64,000 nucleotides of DNA from Rouxiella badensis (GTDB lineage Bacteria > Pseudomonadota > Gammaproteobacteria > Enterobacterales > Enterobacteriaceae): the NCBI GenBank assembly GCA_026967495.1, contig CP114060.1:4464001-4528000 (forward strand), given 5' to 3'. Positions 55,806 to 64,000 of the stretch are shown in pieces (the first letter of the stretch is position 1; each line of letters opens with the position of its first letter). Position numbers and translations under genes: made by a program. The notes beneath the pieces are model-generated. The model did no database searches and was not told the origin of the DNA. It was given only the letters and a program-made list of their open reading frames with translations.

Positions 55806-57068
55806 ATGCCTGCGACATCCTCAAACAACGCCATCCTGTTCATCAATGCCAATCTGGTTGATGGTAATTCGGCCGAGCCATTAAAAAATCACCAGCTGTT
55901 AATTCGCCACGGCCGTATCGACGCCGTTTCCGCCACGCCCATTGACGCAGCGGACGCAATCGTTGTCGATCTGGCGGGCAAGACGCTGATGCCAGGACTT
56001 ATCGACTGCCACGTTCACGTCGTTGCCAGCAGCGCCAACCTCGGCGCCAACGCCCTCTTACCGGACTCGCTGGTCGCCGCCCGCGCATCAAAACTGATGA
56101 ATGAAATGCTGATGCGCGGCTTCACCACCGTGCGCGACGTTGGCGGTGCCGACTACGGTTTAAAGCAGGCACAGGAAGAGGGGCTGATTAACGGCCCGCG
56201 CCTGATTGTCTGCGGCAAGGCGCTGTCGCAAACCGGTGGCCATACCGACTATCGTGGCCGCTATGACCAGCGCAATGTCGATTTCTATGCCCAAAAGCTG
56301 GGTACGCTGGGTCGCGTATGTAACGGTATCGATGAAGTGCGCCGCGCCGTGCGTGAGGAAATCAAAGGCGGTGCCGAGTTTATCAAGGTGATGGCCAACG
56401 GTGGCGTCTCTTCGCCGAGCGATCCGATTGAGTTTTTGAGTTTCTCGGTCTCTGAGCTTGAAGCCATCGTTGAAGAAGCAAGCAACGCCAAAACCTACGT
56501 TAGCGCACACCTTTATACCGATGAAGCGATTCGTCGCGCGGTTGACGCCGGTGTACGCTCGCTCGAGCACTGTAACCTGATCACTCCAGAAACCGCCGCC
56601 CACGCCGCCGCAAAAGGCGCGATGGCCTGCCCTACGCTGGTGACCTTCGAAATGCTAAAACTCGAAGGCGCGCAGTACGGCCTGCAGCCGGACTCCATCG
56701 CTAAGATTGACGACGTCAGGCTTTCGGGTCTCGACAGCCTGAAAATCATGTATGAAGCGGGCTTACCGATGGCTTACGGCAGTGACCTGCTGGGTGACAT
56801 GCATACCCATCAATCCGGTGAGTTTGAAATTCGCGCGCGCGTCTTGCCGACGCAGGAGGTTATTCGCAGCGCCACCGGCATCGCGGCACAGCTGCTGCGG
56901 ATGGAAGGTGAAGTGGGCTGCCTGAGCGTAGGCGCTAGCGCCGACATGATCGTCGTTGACGGCTGCCCGTTAAGCGATATCAGCCTGCTGAGTGGTCAGG
57001 GAAAACACCTGCCGCTGATTATTCGCCAGGGTGAAATCGTGAAAAACAGTGGCATCATTGCGCGGTAA
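55806..57068 (+). CDS. Amidohydrolase (metal-dependent, prolidase/dipeptidase type)
   Basis: A 420-aa amidohydrolase: metal motif LIDCHVHVV, carboxylated lysine context EFIKVMANGG, later histidines in VSAHLYTDEAIRRAVDAGVRSLEHC, and aspartate in AYGSDLLGDMHTHQ. Of the type of Xaa-Pro dipeptidase-like and imidazolonepropionase-related enzymes; the substrate is unknown. GGGAG precedes ATG 55806. No signal peptide, so cytoplasmic. It is divergent from the tannase gene. Confidence 0.88.
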   Translation: MPATSSNNAILFINANLVDGNSAEPLKNHQLLIRHGRIDAVSATPIDAADAIVVDLAGKTLMPGLIDCHVHVVASSANLGANALLPDSLVAARASKLMNEMLMRGFTTVRDVGGADYGLKQAQEEGLINGPRLIVCGKALSQTGGHTDYRGRYDQRNVDFYAQKLGTLGRVCNGIDEVRRAVREEIKGGAEFIKVMANGGVSSPSDPIEFLSFSVSELEAIVEEASNAKTYVSAHLYTDEAIRRAVDAGVRSLEHCNLITPETAAHAAAKGAMACPTLVTFEMLKLEGAQYGLQPDSIAKIDDVRLSGLDSLKIMYEAGLPMAYGSDLLGDMHTHQSGEFEIRARVLPTQEVIRSATGIAAQLLRMEGEVGCLSVGASADMIVVDGCPLSDISLLSGQGKHLPLIIRQGEIVKNSGIIAR

Positions 57069-57130
57069 TCCGCGGCTTTAAAGCCCTGCTCGTTTGTGCA
57101 TTGGCGCGGCATCATCCGCGCTGTCAGGCT

Positions 57131-57942
57131 GGGTTCTGTCGCATTAAGACGTCGTCAGGTAACATGCTGTTTTTTTACGATGTTGCCTGACCATGTCCCT
57201 GATCCGAAAATCTTTCCAACGCCTGCATTATCCCCCCGATGTTATCGCCCAGTGTGTTCGCTGGTATCTGGCGTATTCCCTGAGCCTCCGTAATCTGGAA
57301 GAGATGATGGCCGAGCGCGGCATTATTGTTGATCATTCGACGCTTCACCGTTGGGTCATCCGCCTGGTGCCCCTGTTGGATAAGGTGTTCCGACGGTATA
57401 AACGCCCGGTGGGTCGACGCTGGCGAATGGACGAAACCTACATCAGAGTCAGAGGGCAGTGGAAATACCTGTACCGGGCCGTCGATACCGCAGGGCAGAC
57501 CATCGATTTCCTGCTGACCGCCAGGCGGGATGCCGGCGCAGCACTGCGCTTCTTTCGTAAGGCTATTCGCCACCACGGTGGGCCAGAAAGGGTAACCATT
57601 GATAAAAGTAGCGCCAATACGGCAGCGTTGGCCACACTCAATGCCGACAAACCCGATGAAGAAAGCATCACGATCAGGCAGAACAAATATTTGAACAACC
57701 TTGTGGAGCAGGATCACCGGAACATCAAACGACGAACGCGACCCATGCTGGGATTCAAATCATTCCGGCGGGCACAGACCATACTTGCGGGTATTGAGCT
57801 GGTAAACATGATCCGTAAAGGACAGCTTCATCATCAAGCTGGCGAAGGATTGTCGTCTGCAGAACAATTTTATCTGCTGGCAGCCTGAAAAAACAGGTAG
57901 CGCAGATTTCATCATCTTCACTACGTTAACGCGACAGAACCC
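57131..57942 (+). mobile_element. IS6-family insertion sequence
   Basis: An 812-bp element bounded by inverted repeats: GGGTTCTGTCGCATTAA (57131-57147) and the complement of GGGTTCTGTCGCGTTAA (57926-57942), 16 of 17 identical. It holds one transposase gene. The 8 bases outside each end (GTCAGGCT and TTTTAGCA) are different, so there is no target duplication; IS6 elements often lose it by replicative deletion. Confidence 0.9.
57193..57888 (+). CDS. IS6-family DDE transposase
   Basis: A 231-aa transposase with HTH (YPPDVIAQCVRWYLAYSLSLRNLEEMMAERGIIVDHSTLHRWV) and the DDE catalytic residues in MDETYIRVRG (D), VTIDKSSAN (D), and NLVEQDHRNIKRR (E), typical of the IS6/IS26/IS240 family. Appears intact in this sequence. 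Confidence 0.93.
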   Translation: MSLIRKSFQRLHYPPDVIAQCVRWYLAYSLSLRNLEEMMAERGIIVDHSTLHRWVIRLVPLLDKVFRRYKRPVGRRWRMDETYIRVRGQWKYLYRAVDTAGQTIDFLLTARRDAGAALRFFRKAIRHHGGPERVTIDKSSANTAALATLNADKPDEESITIRQNKYLNNLVEQDHRNIKRRTRPMLGFKSFRRAQTILAGIELVNMIRKGQLHHQAGEGLSSAEQFYLLAA

Positions 57943-58042
57943 TTTTAGCAGGGACCAGCCGCATAGCGACGGCAGCAACCATACTCCAGAATCCTCCCAG
58001 CACTATGCAAGGGAGGTGCGAATGAGCATCGCAAGTCACTGA

Positions 58043-58198
58043 ATTATCCAAGATAAAATCTCAATTGATACCGTTGTTCTTCGCCTCGGCTATGCCTCAC
58101 AGGCAGCGTTTAGCAGAGCTTTTAAGTGCATCAATGGATATCCGCTAGGCGCTATGCGTCAGCGACCCGCGATAGGCGTTAATACAGTCAATGAGTGA
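58043..58198 (+). pseudogene. AraC-family regulator C-terminal remnant
   Basis: From 58064 the frame reads IDTVVLRLGYASQAAFSRAF then KCINGYPLGAMRQRP and stops at 58198: the second HTH of an AraC-family regulator (consensus IAxxxGFxSxSxFxRxFKxxxGxxPxxYR). No start and no upstream part; the frame is closed at 58040-58042. The IS6-family element lies 100 bases upstream, and its insertion or a deletion from it probably removed the rest of the gene. Confidence 0.8.
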
Positions 58199-58323
58199 AT
58201 GTTATCTTTATCATTTGCGGGAGTCGCTGTAGGAGGCCGCACTCAACGAATTGCAATTTCCTTAATTTCCGCTTCTGACCGGCTTCTCATCAACTGCTCT
58301 GTTTCTTAGTCGTTATTATAATT

Positions 58324-58364
58324 TTTGCACCCGAGTGCAAAAATCGTTTGCACTCGGGTGCAAA
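58324..58364. promoter_or_regulatory. Twin LacI-type operators
   Basis: TTTGCACCCGAGTGCAAA (58324-58341) and TTTGCACTCGGGTGCAAA (58347-58364) are near-palindromes with central CG/CG symmetry typical of LacI-family operators, and each is the exact reverse complement of the other. Centres are 23 bases apart. They lie 142 bases before the lacI-type gene and probably mediate its autoregulation. Confidence 0.8.
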
Positions 58365-58505
58365 AATTAACATAATCCCAACATTGCTTTTGTATGGACT
58401 TTTTTATCGTACTTAACTGCGGGAATGTGCAATGAGAGGAGTTTCTTTTCGTCGACTTTTAACGTTCAATATCAGATCTGTATCTCTGACACTAAAATCA
58501 GGCTA

Positions 58506-59526
58506 ATGACGAAAGAAACCAAAGCGCCAAAACCTTCGAAAGCCACGGCCAGCGATGTCGCCGAACTGGCGGGCGTGTCGAAATGGACGGTGTCGCGGGC
58601 GTTTACTCCCGGCGCATCAGTCTCCGACAAAGCACAAAAAAGTGCTGGCGGCCGCGGAAATACTCGGTTATCGCCCTAACCTGTTGGCACGCAGTCTGAC
58701 CAAGAAAAGCACACACATCATTGGCGTTGCCATTGATGAGCTGAAAAACCCGCATTCGATGATGGTTCTCGATACGGTAACAAAAGCATTACAAACTCGC
58801 GGTTATATGACGTTGCTGCTCAACATCACCGAGGGCGAAAATTATCAGGCCGTGATTACGATGGCCGATCAGCTTCAGGTTGATGGCATTTTGTTTTTAG
58901 GTAACGTGCTGACCACCCAGCTTTACGATGTCGCTCACGCCATGCATCACATCCCGTTGGTGCAGGTTTGTCGTAACAGTGAGGAGCACCGCGGTGTCGA
59001 TATTGTGAATATTGATGGTTATCAAGCCGGTCGCGAGATCGCAGAGCTGTTTCTCGCGCAGGGTTATCAGCGGTTTGGCTACATGAAAGGACCGGATGTC
59101 GGCTCTAACCACCTGCTGCGTATGGAAGGGTTTCGTGACGGGCTGGAGGCAAAAGGCGCGACGCTGAATGTCATGATGGTCGCCGGGCATTATGATCGCA
59201 ACGCAGCGTATCAACAGATCACCGGGTACTGGCAGGCAACGCCCCGCGGAGAGCGTATTGAAGCGATGTTTTGTGAGAACGATATTCTGGCCATTGGCGT
59301 GCTCGAAGCGCTGATTGCGCGGGATCAGCGGCACAGTATGGGCGTCATCGGCTTTGACGATATTGACGAGGCCAGTTCACCGGTCTGGCAGCTGACATCG
59401 TACCGTCAGCCAAGGGAAAAACTGATCGCCGAAGCGCTGAACCGGCTGATTGATGATAATCCGGATCCCGATGGCGACTGGCGTCATGGGGAACTGATTA
59501 TCAGGCAGTCACACCTGAAGAGGTAA
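58506..59526 (+). CDS. LacI-family regulator (frameshifted)
   Basis: A 339-aa repressor: HTH ATASDVAELAGVSKWTVSRAFTPGASVSDKAQKVLAAAEILGYRPNLLARSL, then a periplasmic-binding-protein-like effector domain (IIGVAIDELKNPHSMMVLDTVTKALQTRGY ... IEAMFCENDILAIGVLEALI). The frame is lost in A6 58636-58641; one A fewer restores the hinge region. ATG 58506 begins the family-like N-terminus. It lies directly upstream of dehydrogenase operon 2 on the same strand, so sugar-acid-responsive control of that operon is inferred. Confidence 0.88.
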
Positions 59527-59814
59527 CAGAACGAACGTTGTTTCGGATCAGGATACTAAAATCTGACCGGAACAGTGATAGCAATAAAACATAATTGTGC
59601 ATTTGAACTATTTATTCATTCTTAAAATAAAATACCGGGGAAACACTTCTCAGGGTTTCCTTCCTTAATATTTATCCTCTGGTGATAAATCATCAGCTTA
59701 ATCATGTTTTTTAACAGGATCGGTTTTCTGTTGCCGCTCCGCAGGGATCTGCTTGCCTGAAATAAGCGGTTATAAAACAGTTAATAAAATGTCGTGCTAT
59801 TGAAGGATATATTC

Positions 59815-60543
59815 ATGAACCGAAGAGAAGCGCTCTTTTCACTGAGTTCACTGGTCGCCACCCTAACCGTGGTACCCAAACTGAGTGCGAAAGAAATGCA
59901 CAATGTCCCGCTGGAAACACAGCTGACAAAAGATGTGTTGCCCGTCCCTGCCCTGCAAGGCGGCTATCAAGTATTAACCAACGAGACTGACCGCAAAAAT
60001 CTGGCGGCTATTTTTGACCGGCTGATCCCCGCCGACGATCACGGTCCTTCTGCCAGTGAAGAAGGCTGCATAGAATTCATCGACAGCCAGCTCGCAAGCG
60101 ACTACGGTGCAGGATCCGCGCTGTATCTGGTCGGCCCGCTGCGTCCGGAGAATGAAGAGAAACTGATGGGCAGTCCGCAATTTCTTTCCTCTCCGCGTGA
60201 GCGCTATATGACCGGACTGAAAGCCCTCGAAGCCTGGTCGCAGACTCACCACCACGCCTCCTTTTTTAGCCTCAATGCTGATCAGATCGATGCATTTCTG
60301 ACTGATATGGAAGCCGGGAAAATTAATCTCGGTGCGGATGTCAATAGTCAGGCATTTTTTGAATTAATGCTGCAAAACGTTCGTGAAGGTTATTTATCCG
60401 ACCCGCTCTATGGCGGAAATAAAACCATGGCCGGATGGAAAATGATTGGCTTCCCTGGCGCCCGTTATGACTACCGTCAATATATTGACCGTCGCGGTGA
60501 AGATTTAAAATTAATTCCCGTCAGCCTGATCCCGAACGATTAA
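59815..60543 (+). CDS. Gluconate 2-dehydrogenase subunit 3-type Tat-exported protein (operon 2)
   Basis: A 242-aa small subunit. The twin-arginine signal NRREALFSLSSLVATL starts at ATG 59815 with AAGGAT upstream. The domain (NLAAIFDRLIPADDHGPSASEEGCIEFIDSQLASDYGAG, GGNKTMAGWKMIGFPGARYDYRQYIDRRGEDLKLIPVSL) is clearly paralogous to the operon 1 protein. It carries an insertion with negatively charged residues near residues 45-60. First gene of operon 2; 15 bases before the GMC gene. Confidence 0.93.
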   Translation: MNRREALFSLSSLVATLTVVPKLSAKEMHNVPLETQLTKDVLPVPALQGGYQVLTNETDRKNLAAIFDRLIPADDHGPSASEEGCIEFIDSQLASDYGAGSALYLVGPLRPENEEKLMGSPQFLSSPRERYMTGLKALEAWSQTHHHASFFSLNADQIDAFLTDMEAGKINLGADVNSQAFFELMLQNVREGYLSDPLYGGNKTMAGWKMIGFPGARYDYRQYIDRRGEDLKLIPVSLIPND

Positions 60544-60558
60544 TTGCGGAGCAACAAG

Positions 60559-62327
60559 ATGCCAGAAATAAGAAATAAAACCGACGTAGTGATCGTCGGA
60601 TTAGGCTGGGCGGGTTCCGTCATGGCAGAAGAACTGACCCGCGCCGGACTGAACGTTGTTGCCATTGAACGCGGTGCATGGCGCGATACGTCCACGGATT
60701 TCCCGGTGGCAGTCGATCCGGATGAATTGCGCTGGCACACCCGTCGTCAGATCCTGCAGCCGATGAGTGTGGAAACCACCACTTTCCGTAACAACAGTAG
60801 TCAGGACGCCGCACCGGTGCGTAACTGGTCTGCCTTTCAGTATGGCTGGAATGTCGGCGGGGCCGGTACGCACTGGGCCGGAATGTCATGGCGCTTCCTG
60901 CCATGGGATTTCCAGGCGGCGAGCCAGACGCGTGAACGCTACGGCGCAGAGAAGCTCAAAGGCTTACAGGTGCAAGACTGGGGCATTACTTACGACGAAA
61001 TGCAGCCGTATTACGATCGTTTTGAGCGCATCGCGGGTACTTCGGGTATCGCCGGAAACCTAAACGGTCAGCCGCAGAAAGGCGGCAATATTTTCGAAGG
61101 ACCGCGTTCGCGCGATTACCCGACGCCGCCGTTAAAAGACACGCACTGGATGCGTAAATACCGCGAGACCACGAAAAAAATGGGCTATCACCCGTTCACT
61201 ATCCCTGCCGGTAATATCTCGCAGGCGTACGTCAATCCGCTTGGCGTTACCATGGGGCCTTGCACCTATTGTGGTTTCTGTGATTTCCACGGTTGTGGCA
61301 ACTTCTCCAAATCTTCACCGCAGGCCTGTATTTTGCCCGCACTGATGCGGCGCCCGAACTTTTCCGTGCTGACCGATACCGAAGTTTTACAGGTGGTCAA
61401 ACACGACGATGGCAAGACCGCTAAAGGCGTACGTTTCATCACCAAAGAAGGCGTTGAAGGTTTCCAGCCTGCGGACGTGGTGTGCATCACCGCTTACCAG
61501 ATGGATAACGTGCGCATGATGCTGCTCTCGAAAATCGGTGAACCATACGACCCGAAAACAGGCCACGGCACGGTCGGACGCAACTATAGCTATCAGACCT
61601 GCGCGACCGTCACTGGCTTCTTTGACGGCGAACGGATGAACCCGTTTATCGGCGGCGGCGCGCTGGCGGTGCAGATTGACGACTTCAACGGCGATAACTT
61701 TGATCACAGCAATCTCGATTTCATCGGCGGTGCCGGGATCATGGGATTCTCCACCGATGGCCGTCCTATCCAGCATATGGATGCGCTGCGTCCGGGCACG
61801 AAACGCTGGGGCAGTGAGTGGAAAGCCGGATACGCGCGCGATTACCAGACCGCAGCCACCATTTTCTGTCAGGGCACCTCTATGCCGGTACGTGAAGCCT
61901 ATCTCGATCTGGATCCGGTTTATAAAGACCGTCACGGACAGCCGTTGTTACGCCTCACCTTCGACTGGAATAAAAACGACGTCAACATGTCGAGATATAT
62001 CATTGATCATGCAAAAAAATCATGCTGGAAACCGGGGGTAAATACGTCACGTCCGAAAACCAGACCGATAAAAGCTGGAACCCGTATCAGCAGGACAGCT
62101 CGCACACTATCGGTGGCGCAGTGATGGGCGCGGATCCGACCACGTCAGCGTTGAATACCTATCTGCAAAGCTGGGATGTGCATAACGTCTTTGTGGTCGG
62201 CGCTTCCGCCTTCCCTAACAATGGCGGTTACAACCCGACGATCACTGTTGGCGCATTGGCAATTCGTGCCGCTCAGGCGATCCACCAGACTTACATCAAA
62301 AATCCGGCTCCTCTGGTGAAGGCATAA
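60559..62327 (+). CDS. GMC flavoprotein large subunit (operon 2; frameshifted)
   Basis: A 589-aa FAD subunit paralogous to that of operon 1: VVIVGLGWAGSVMAEELTRAGLNVVAIERGAWRDTSTDF, GGAGTHWAGMSWRFLP, cysteine cluster CTYCGFCDFHGCGNFSKSSPQACILP, and C-terminal GASAFPNNGGYNPTITVGALAIRAAQAI. The frame is lost in A7 62013-62019; one added A gives HAKKIMLETGGKYVTSENQTDKSW. ATG 60559 has GGAG upstream. Electrons go to the cytochrome gene that follows after 3 bases. Confidence 0.92.
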
Positions 62328-62330
62328 ATC

Positions 62331-63659
62331 ATGAGTACAAAAAAGAAAATTGCTTACAGCGTGGCGGCGCTGGCCGTTGTCGCTGGGATCGTCGCCTTTG
62401 GTCATCTGTGGGAAGTCATGGACAGCTCACGATCTCAGGTCGCGGATGACACGACCCGGCTGGCGGATTTCCACAGCACCGACAGCGCTGCGATTAAACG
62501 CGGCGAATACGCCATGCGTCTCGGTGACTGCGCGGCCTGCCACGAATCGAGCTTTGCGGGCGGGTACAAAATCAGTACGCCTTTCGGCGAGTTGCAGACG
62601 TCGAACATTACGCCAGATCGCGAAACCGGTATCGGCAACATGACTGAGCGCGACTTCTTCAACGCTGTTCGTCAGGGGCGCGGCGACCACGGCTTCCTCT
62701 ATCCGGCAATGCCTTACACTGCCTATGCGAAGATGAGCGATGCCGATATGCACGATCTCTGGGCGTACATGTCCACGATGAAACCGGTGAAACATAAGGT
62801 GGATGAAAACGGCGGCATGTCGTTCCCTTATAACATCCGTTTTGCCATGCTCGGCTGGAATTTTCTGTTCTTCGATAACAGCGGTTTCACACCAGACACG
62901 GCCAAAACCGCCGCAAACGCCAATATGGACATGATTAACCGAGGCAAATACATCGTCGATGGCCCGGCGCACTGCAGCGTCTGCCATACCGCACGTAACG
63001 TGCTGGGTGGTGAAGTCAGCGGCGGTTATTTACAGGGCGGTAGCCTCGGTGCGTGGTATGCGCCGGATATCTCGCAGGATCCACATACCGGCATAGGTGA
63101 CTGGAGCAGCGACGACATTGCGCAATACCTGAAAACCGGCTCCGACGGAAAAAGTGTTGCGGCAGGTCCGATGGCTGAAGCGGTCGAGCATTCCACGCAG
63201 TATTTCAGCGACAGAGATGCACAGGCCGTCGCGGCGTATCTCAAAATGCTGCCGTCCTCCAGAAAACCGGCACCGCAGGCATTTGCCATGGACGCCGCTA
63301 GCAAAGAACATGGCGCGCTGACGTATGAAGTGAACTGCTCGGCCTGTCACGGCGTGAAAGGCGAAGGCATCACCGGCATGGTGCCTGCTTTTGCGGGGAA
63401 TAACGCCATGCAAAACGATCCGACCAACATGATCAATGCCATGCTGAATGGTGCCCGCGCGCCGCATACCGAAGAACGCCAGACTGCGGCCGGAATGCCG
63501 TCATTTGCGTGGAAAATGAATGATCGGCAGATAGCGGAAATCCTCACTTATGTGCGTAATAGCTGGGGGAATCAGGGAAGTGAGGTGACGGCAGATCAGG
63601 TCAGCCATATGCGAAAACTGACCGGCGCGGCGGATAAACTCAGTACAACGTCGAAGTAA
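62331..63659 (+). CDS. Triheme cytochrome c subunit (operon 2)
   Basis: A 442-aa cytochrome with an N-terminal signal anchor (SVAALAVVAGIVAFGHLW) and heme sites CAACH near residue 67, CSVCH near 213 and CSACH near 339. It closes dehydrogenase operon 2. Similar in layout to the operon 1 cytochrome but clearly diverged, which fits different substrates, for example gluconate versus 2-ketogluconate. Confidence 0.9.
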   Translation: MSTKKKIAYSVAALAVVAGIVAFGHLWEVMDSSRSQVADDTTRLADFHSTDSAAIKRGEYAMRLGDCAACHESSFAGGYKISTPFGELQTSNITPDRETGIGNMTERDFFNAVRQGRGDHGFLYPAMPYTAYAKMSDADMHDLWAYMSTMKPVKHKVDENGGMSFPYNIRFAMLGWNFLFFDNSGFTPDTAKTAANANMDMINRGKYIVDGPAHCSVCHTARNVLGGEVSGGYLQGGSLGAWYAPDISQDPHTGIGDWSSDDIAQYLKTGSDGKSVAAGPMAEAVEHSTQYFSDRDAQAVAAYLKMLPSSRKPAPQAFAMDAASKEHGALTYEVNCSACHGVKGEGITGMVPAFAGNNAMQNDPTNMINAMLNGARAPHTEERQTAAGMPSFAWKMNDRQIAEILTYVRNSWGNQGSEVTADQVSHMRKLTGAADKLSTTSK

Positions 63660-63712
63660 TGAACATATCAGGGGCGGCATGATGCTCGCTCCTGATTAAT
63701 CAGGAGAACATC

Positions 63713-64000
63713 ATGATTATCAGAGGAATTGGACATACTGGTGTGACAGTCTCAAGCCTGACGGAAGCAGAACAATTTTTCATTGATACGCTGGATGCCA
63801 CCGTGTTGTACCGCATCGTGCCCCCGGCAAAGCAGAGCGGAAAAATAGATGCACGCGCTGAATGATTTCTCCGAAGAGCTGAATCTGACCGACCTAGCTA
63901 TGCTGCGACTGGGAAACGGCTGTAATCTTGAGTTATTCGAAACCCGTCCCGTCACGGAAAACGGCGAGACCAATATCAGTCAGTACGGTATCAGCCATTT
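63713..64000 (+). CDS. Glyoxalase/VOC-fold protein (partial, frameshifted)
   Basis: MIIRGIGHTGVTVSSLTEAE then QFFIDTLDATVLYRIVPP is a vicinal-oxygen-chelate N-terminus with the metal-site histidine in GIGHTGV. The frame is broken near 63826-63860, after which MHALNDFSEELNLTDLAMLRLGNGCNLELFETRP continues the fold, including the second metal-site glutamate region NLELFE, to the window edge. CAGGAG precedes the ATG. The substrate is unknown and the C-terminus lies outside the window. Confidence 0.8.

Noticed and set aside
57123..57950. An 8-bp target duplication around the IS6-family element
   Set aside because: The flanking octamers GTCAGGCT and TTTTAGCA do not match.
59527..59814. A LacI operator before dehydrogenase operon 2
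   Set aside because: No match to TTTGCACYCGRGTGCAAA was found by eye; only a weak TTGTGCATTTGAAC resemblance.

Overview
The window is a chromosomal segment of an Enterobacterales bacterium, most like the Yersiniaceae (Rahnella/Ewingella/Rouxiella/Serratia type). The evidence is the close match of dinG-ybiB, mlrA, yehWXYZ(osmF), yedA, abgRABT, ddlA, dld, pbpG, yohC and the 27-aa yohP to Escherichia coli proteins recalled from memory, combined with two membrane-bound gluconate-dehydrogenase-type operons. No tRNA, rRNA, prophage or CRISPR array was seen.

Layout: 0-6 kb holds ybiB (partial), dinG, an OmpC/OmpF-type porin, a class C acid phosphatase lipoprotein, and an acetyltransferase with an XRE-cupin regulator. 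6.3-13.2 kb is one tightly overlapping operon led by an MlrA-type MerR regulator, followed by SnoaL/NTF2, SDR, FAD oxidoreductase, DUF1365, cyclopropane-fatty-acid-synthase-like, DUF2878, chalcone-isomerase-like and DUF3833 genes; it is probably a membrane fatty-acid modification cluster. 13-19.3 kb holds yedA, an AT-rich islet of small orphan genes, and the OsmF/YehYXW osmolyte importer. 19.5-29 kb carries an alcohol dehydrogenase, an MFS carrier, a SUFU-like protein and the complete p-aminobenzoyl-glutamate locus abgR/abgABT.

29-36.7 kb is the most unusual part: a DUF2236 oxygenase-like gene, a TetR regulator, an odd proline-rich secreted protein, then nine tandem BhsA/YhcN-family (DUF1471) periplasmic proteins with a Hok/Sok-type toxin-antitoxin locus among them. 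Six promoters here share a rigid design: a TTAACG box, a -35 starting 23 bases later, a 17-bp spacer, a -10, a 4-bp gap, and a palindrome of form TTAWCGNNCGWTAA. One copy lies in the tetR divergent promoter, so a single TetR protein probably controls the whole array.

36.7-53.8 kb holds ddlA, a DHCW cupin, an aldehyde dehydrogenase, a PhnCDEE-type phosphonate importer, dld, yohC, a three-gene dehydrogenase operon (minus strand), a racemase-like gene, yohP, pbpG and a LysR gene. 53.8-64 kb holds a tannase-family esterase, an amidohydrolase, an IS6-family element beside an araC stub, a LacI regulator with twin operators, and a second dehydrogenase operon (plus strand), ending in a partial glyoxalase-fold gene.

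Important caveat: about twenty genes, including conserved housekeeping genes, carry single-base frameshifts, and most of these fall in short homopolymers. This looks like assembly or sequencing error rather than gene decay. Broken genes are therefore given here as single full-length CDSs with the break position stated.
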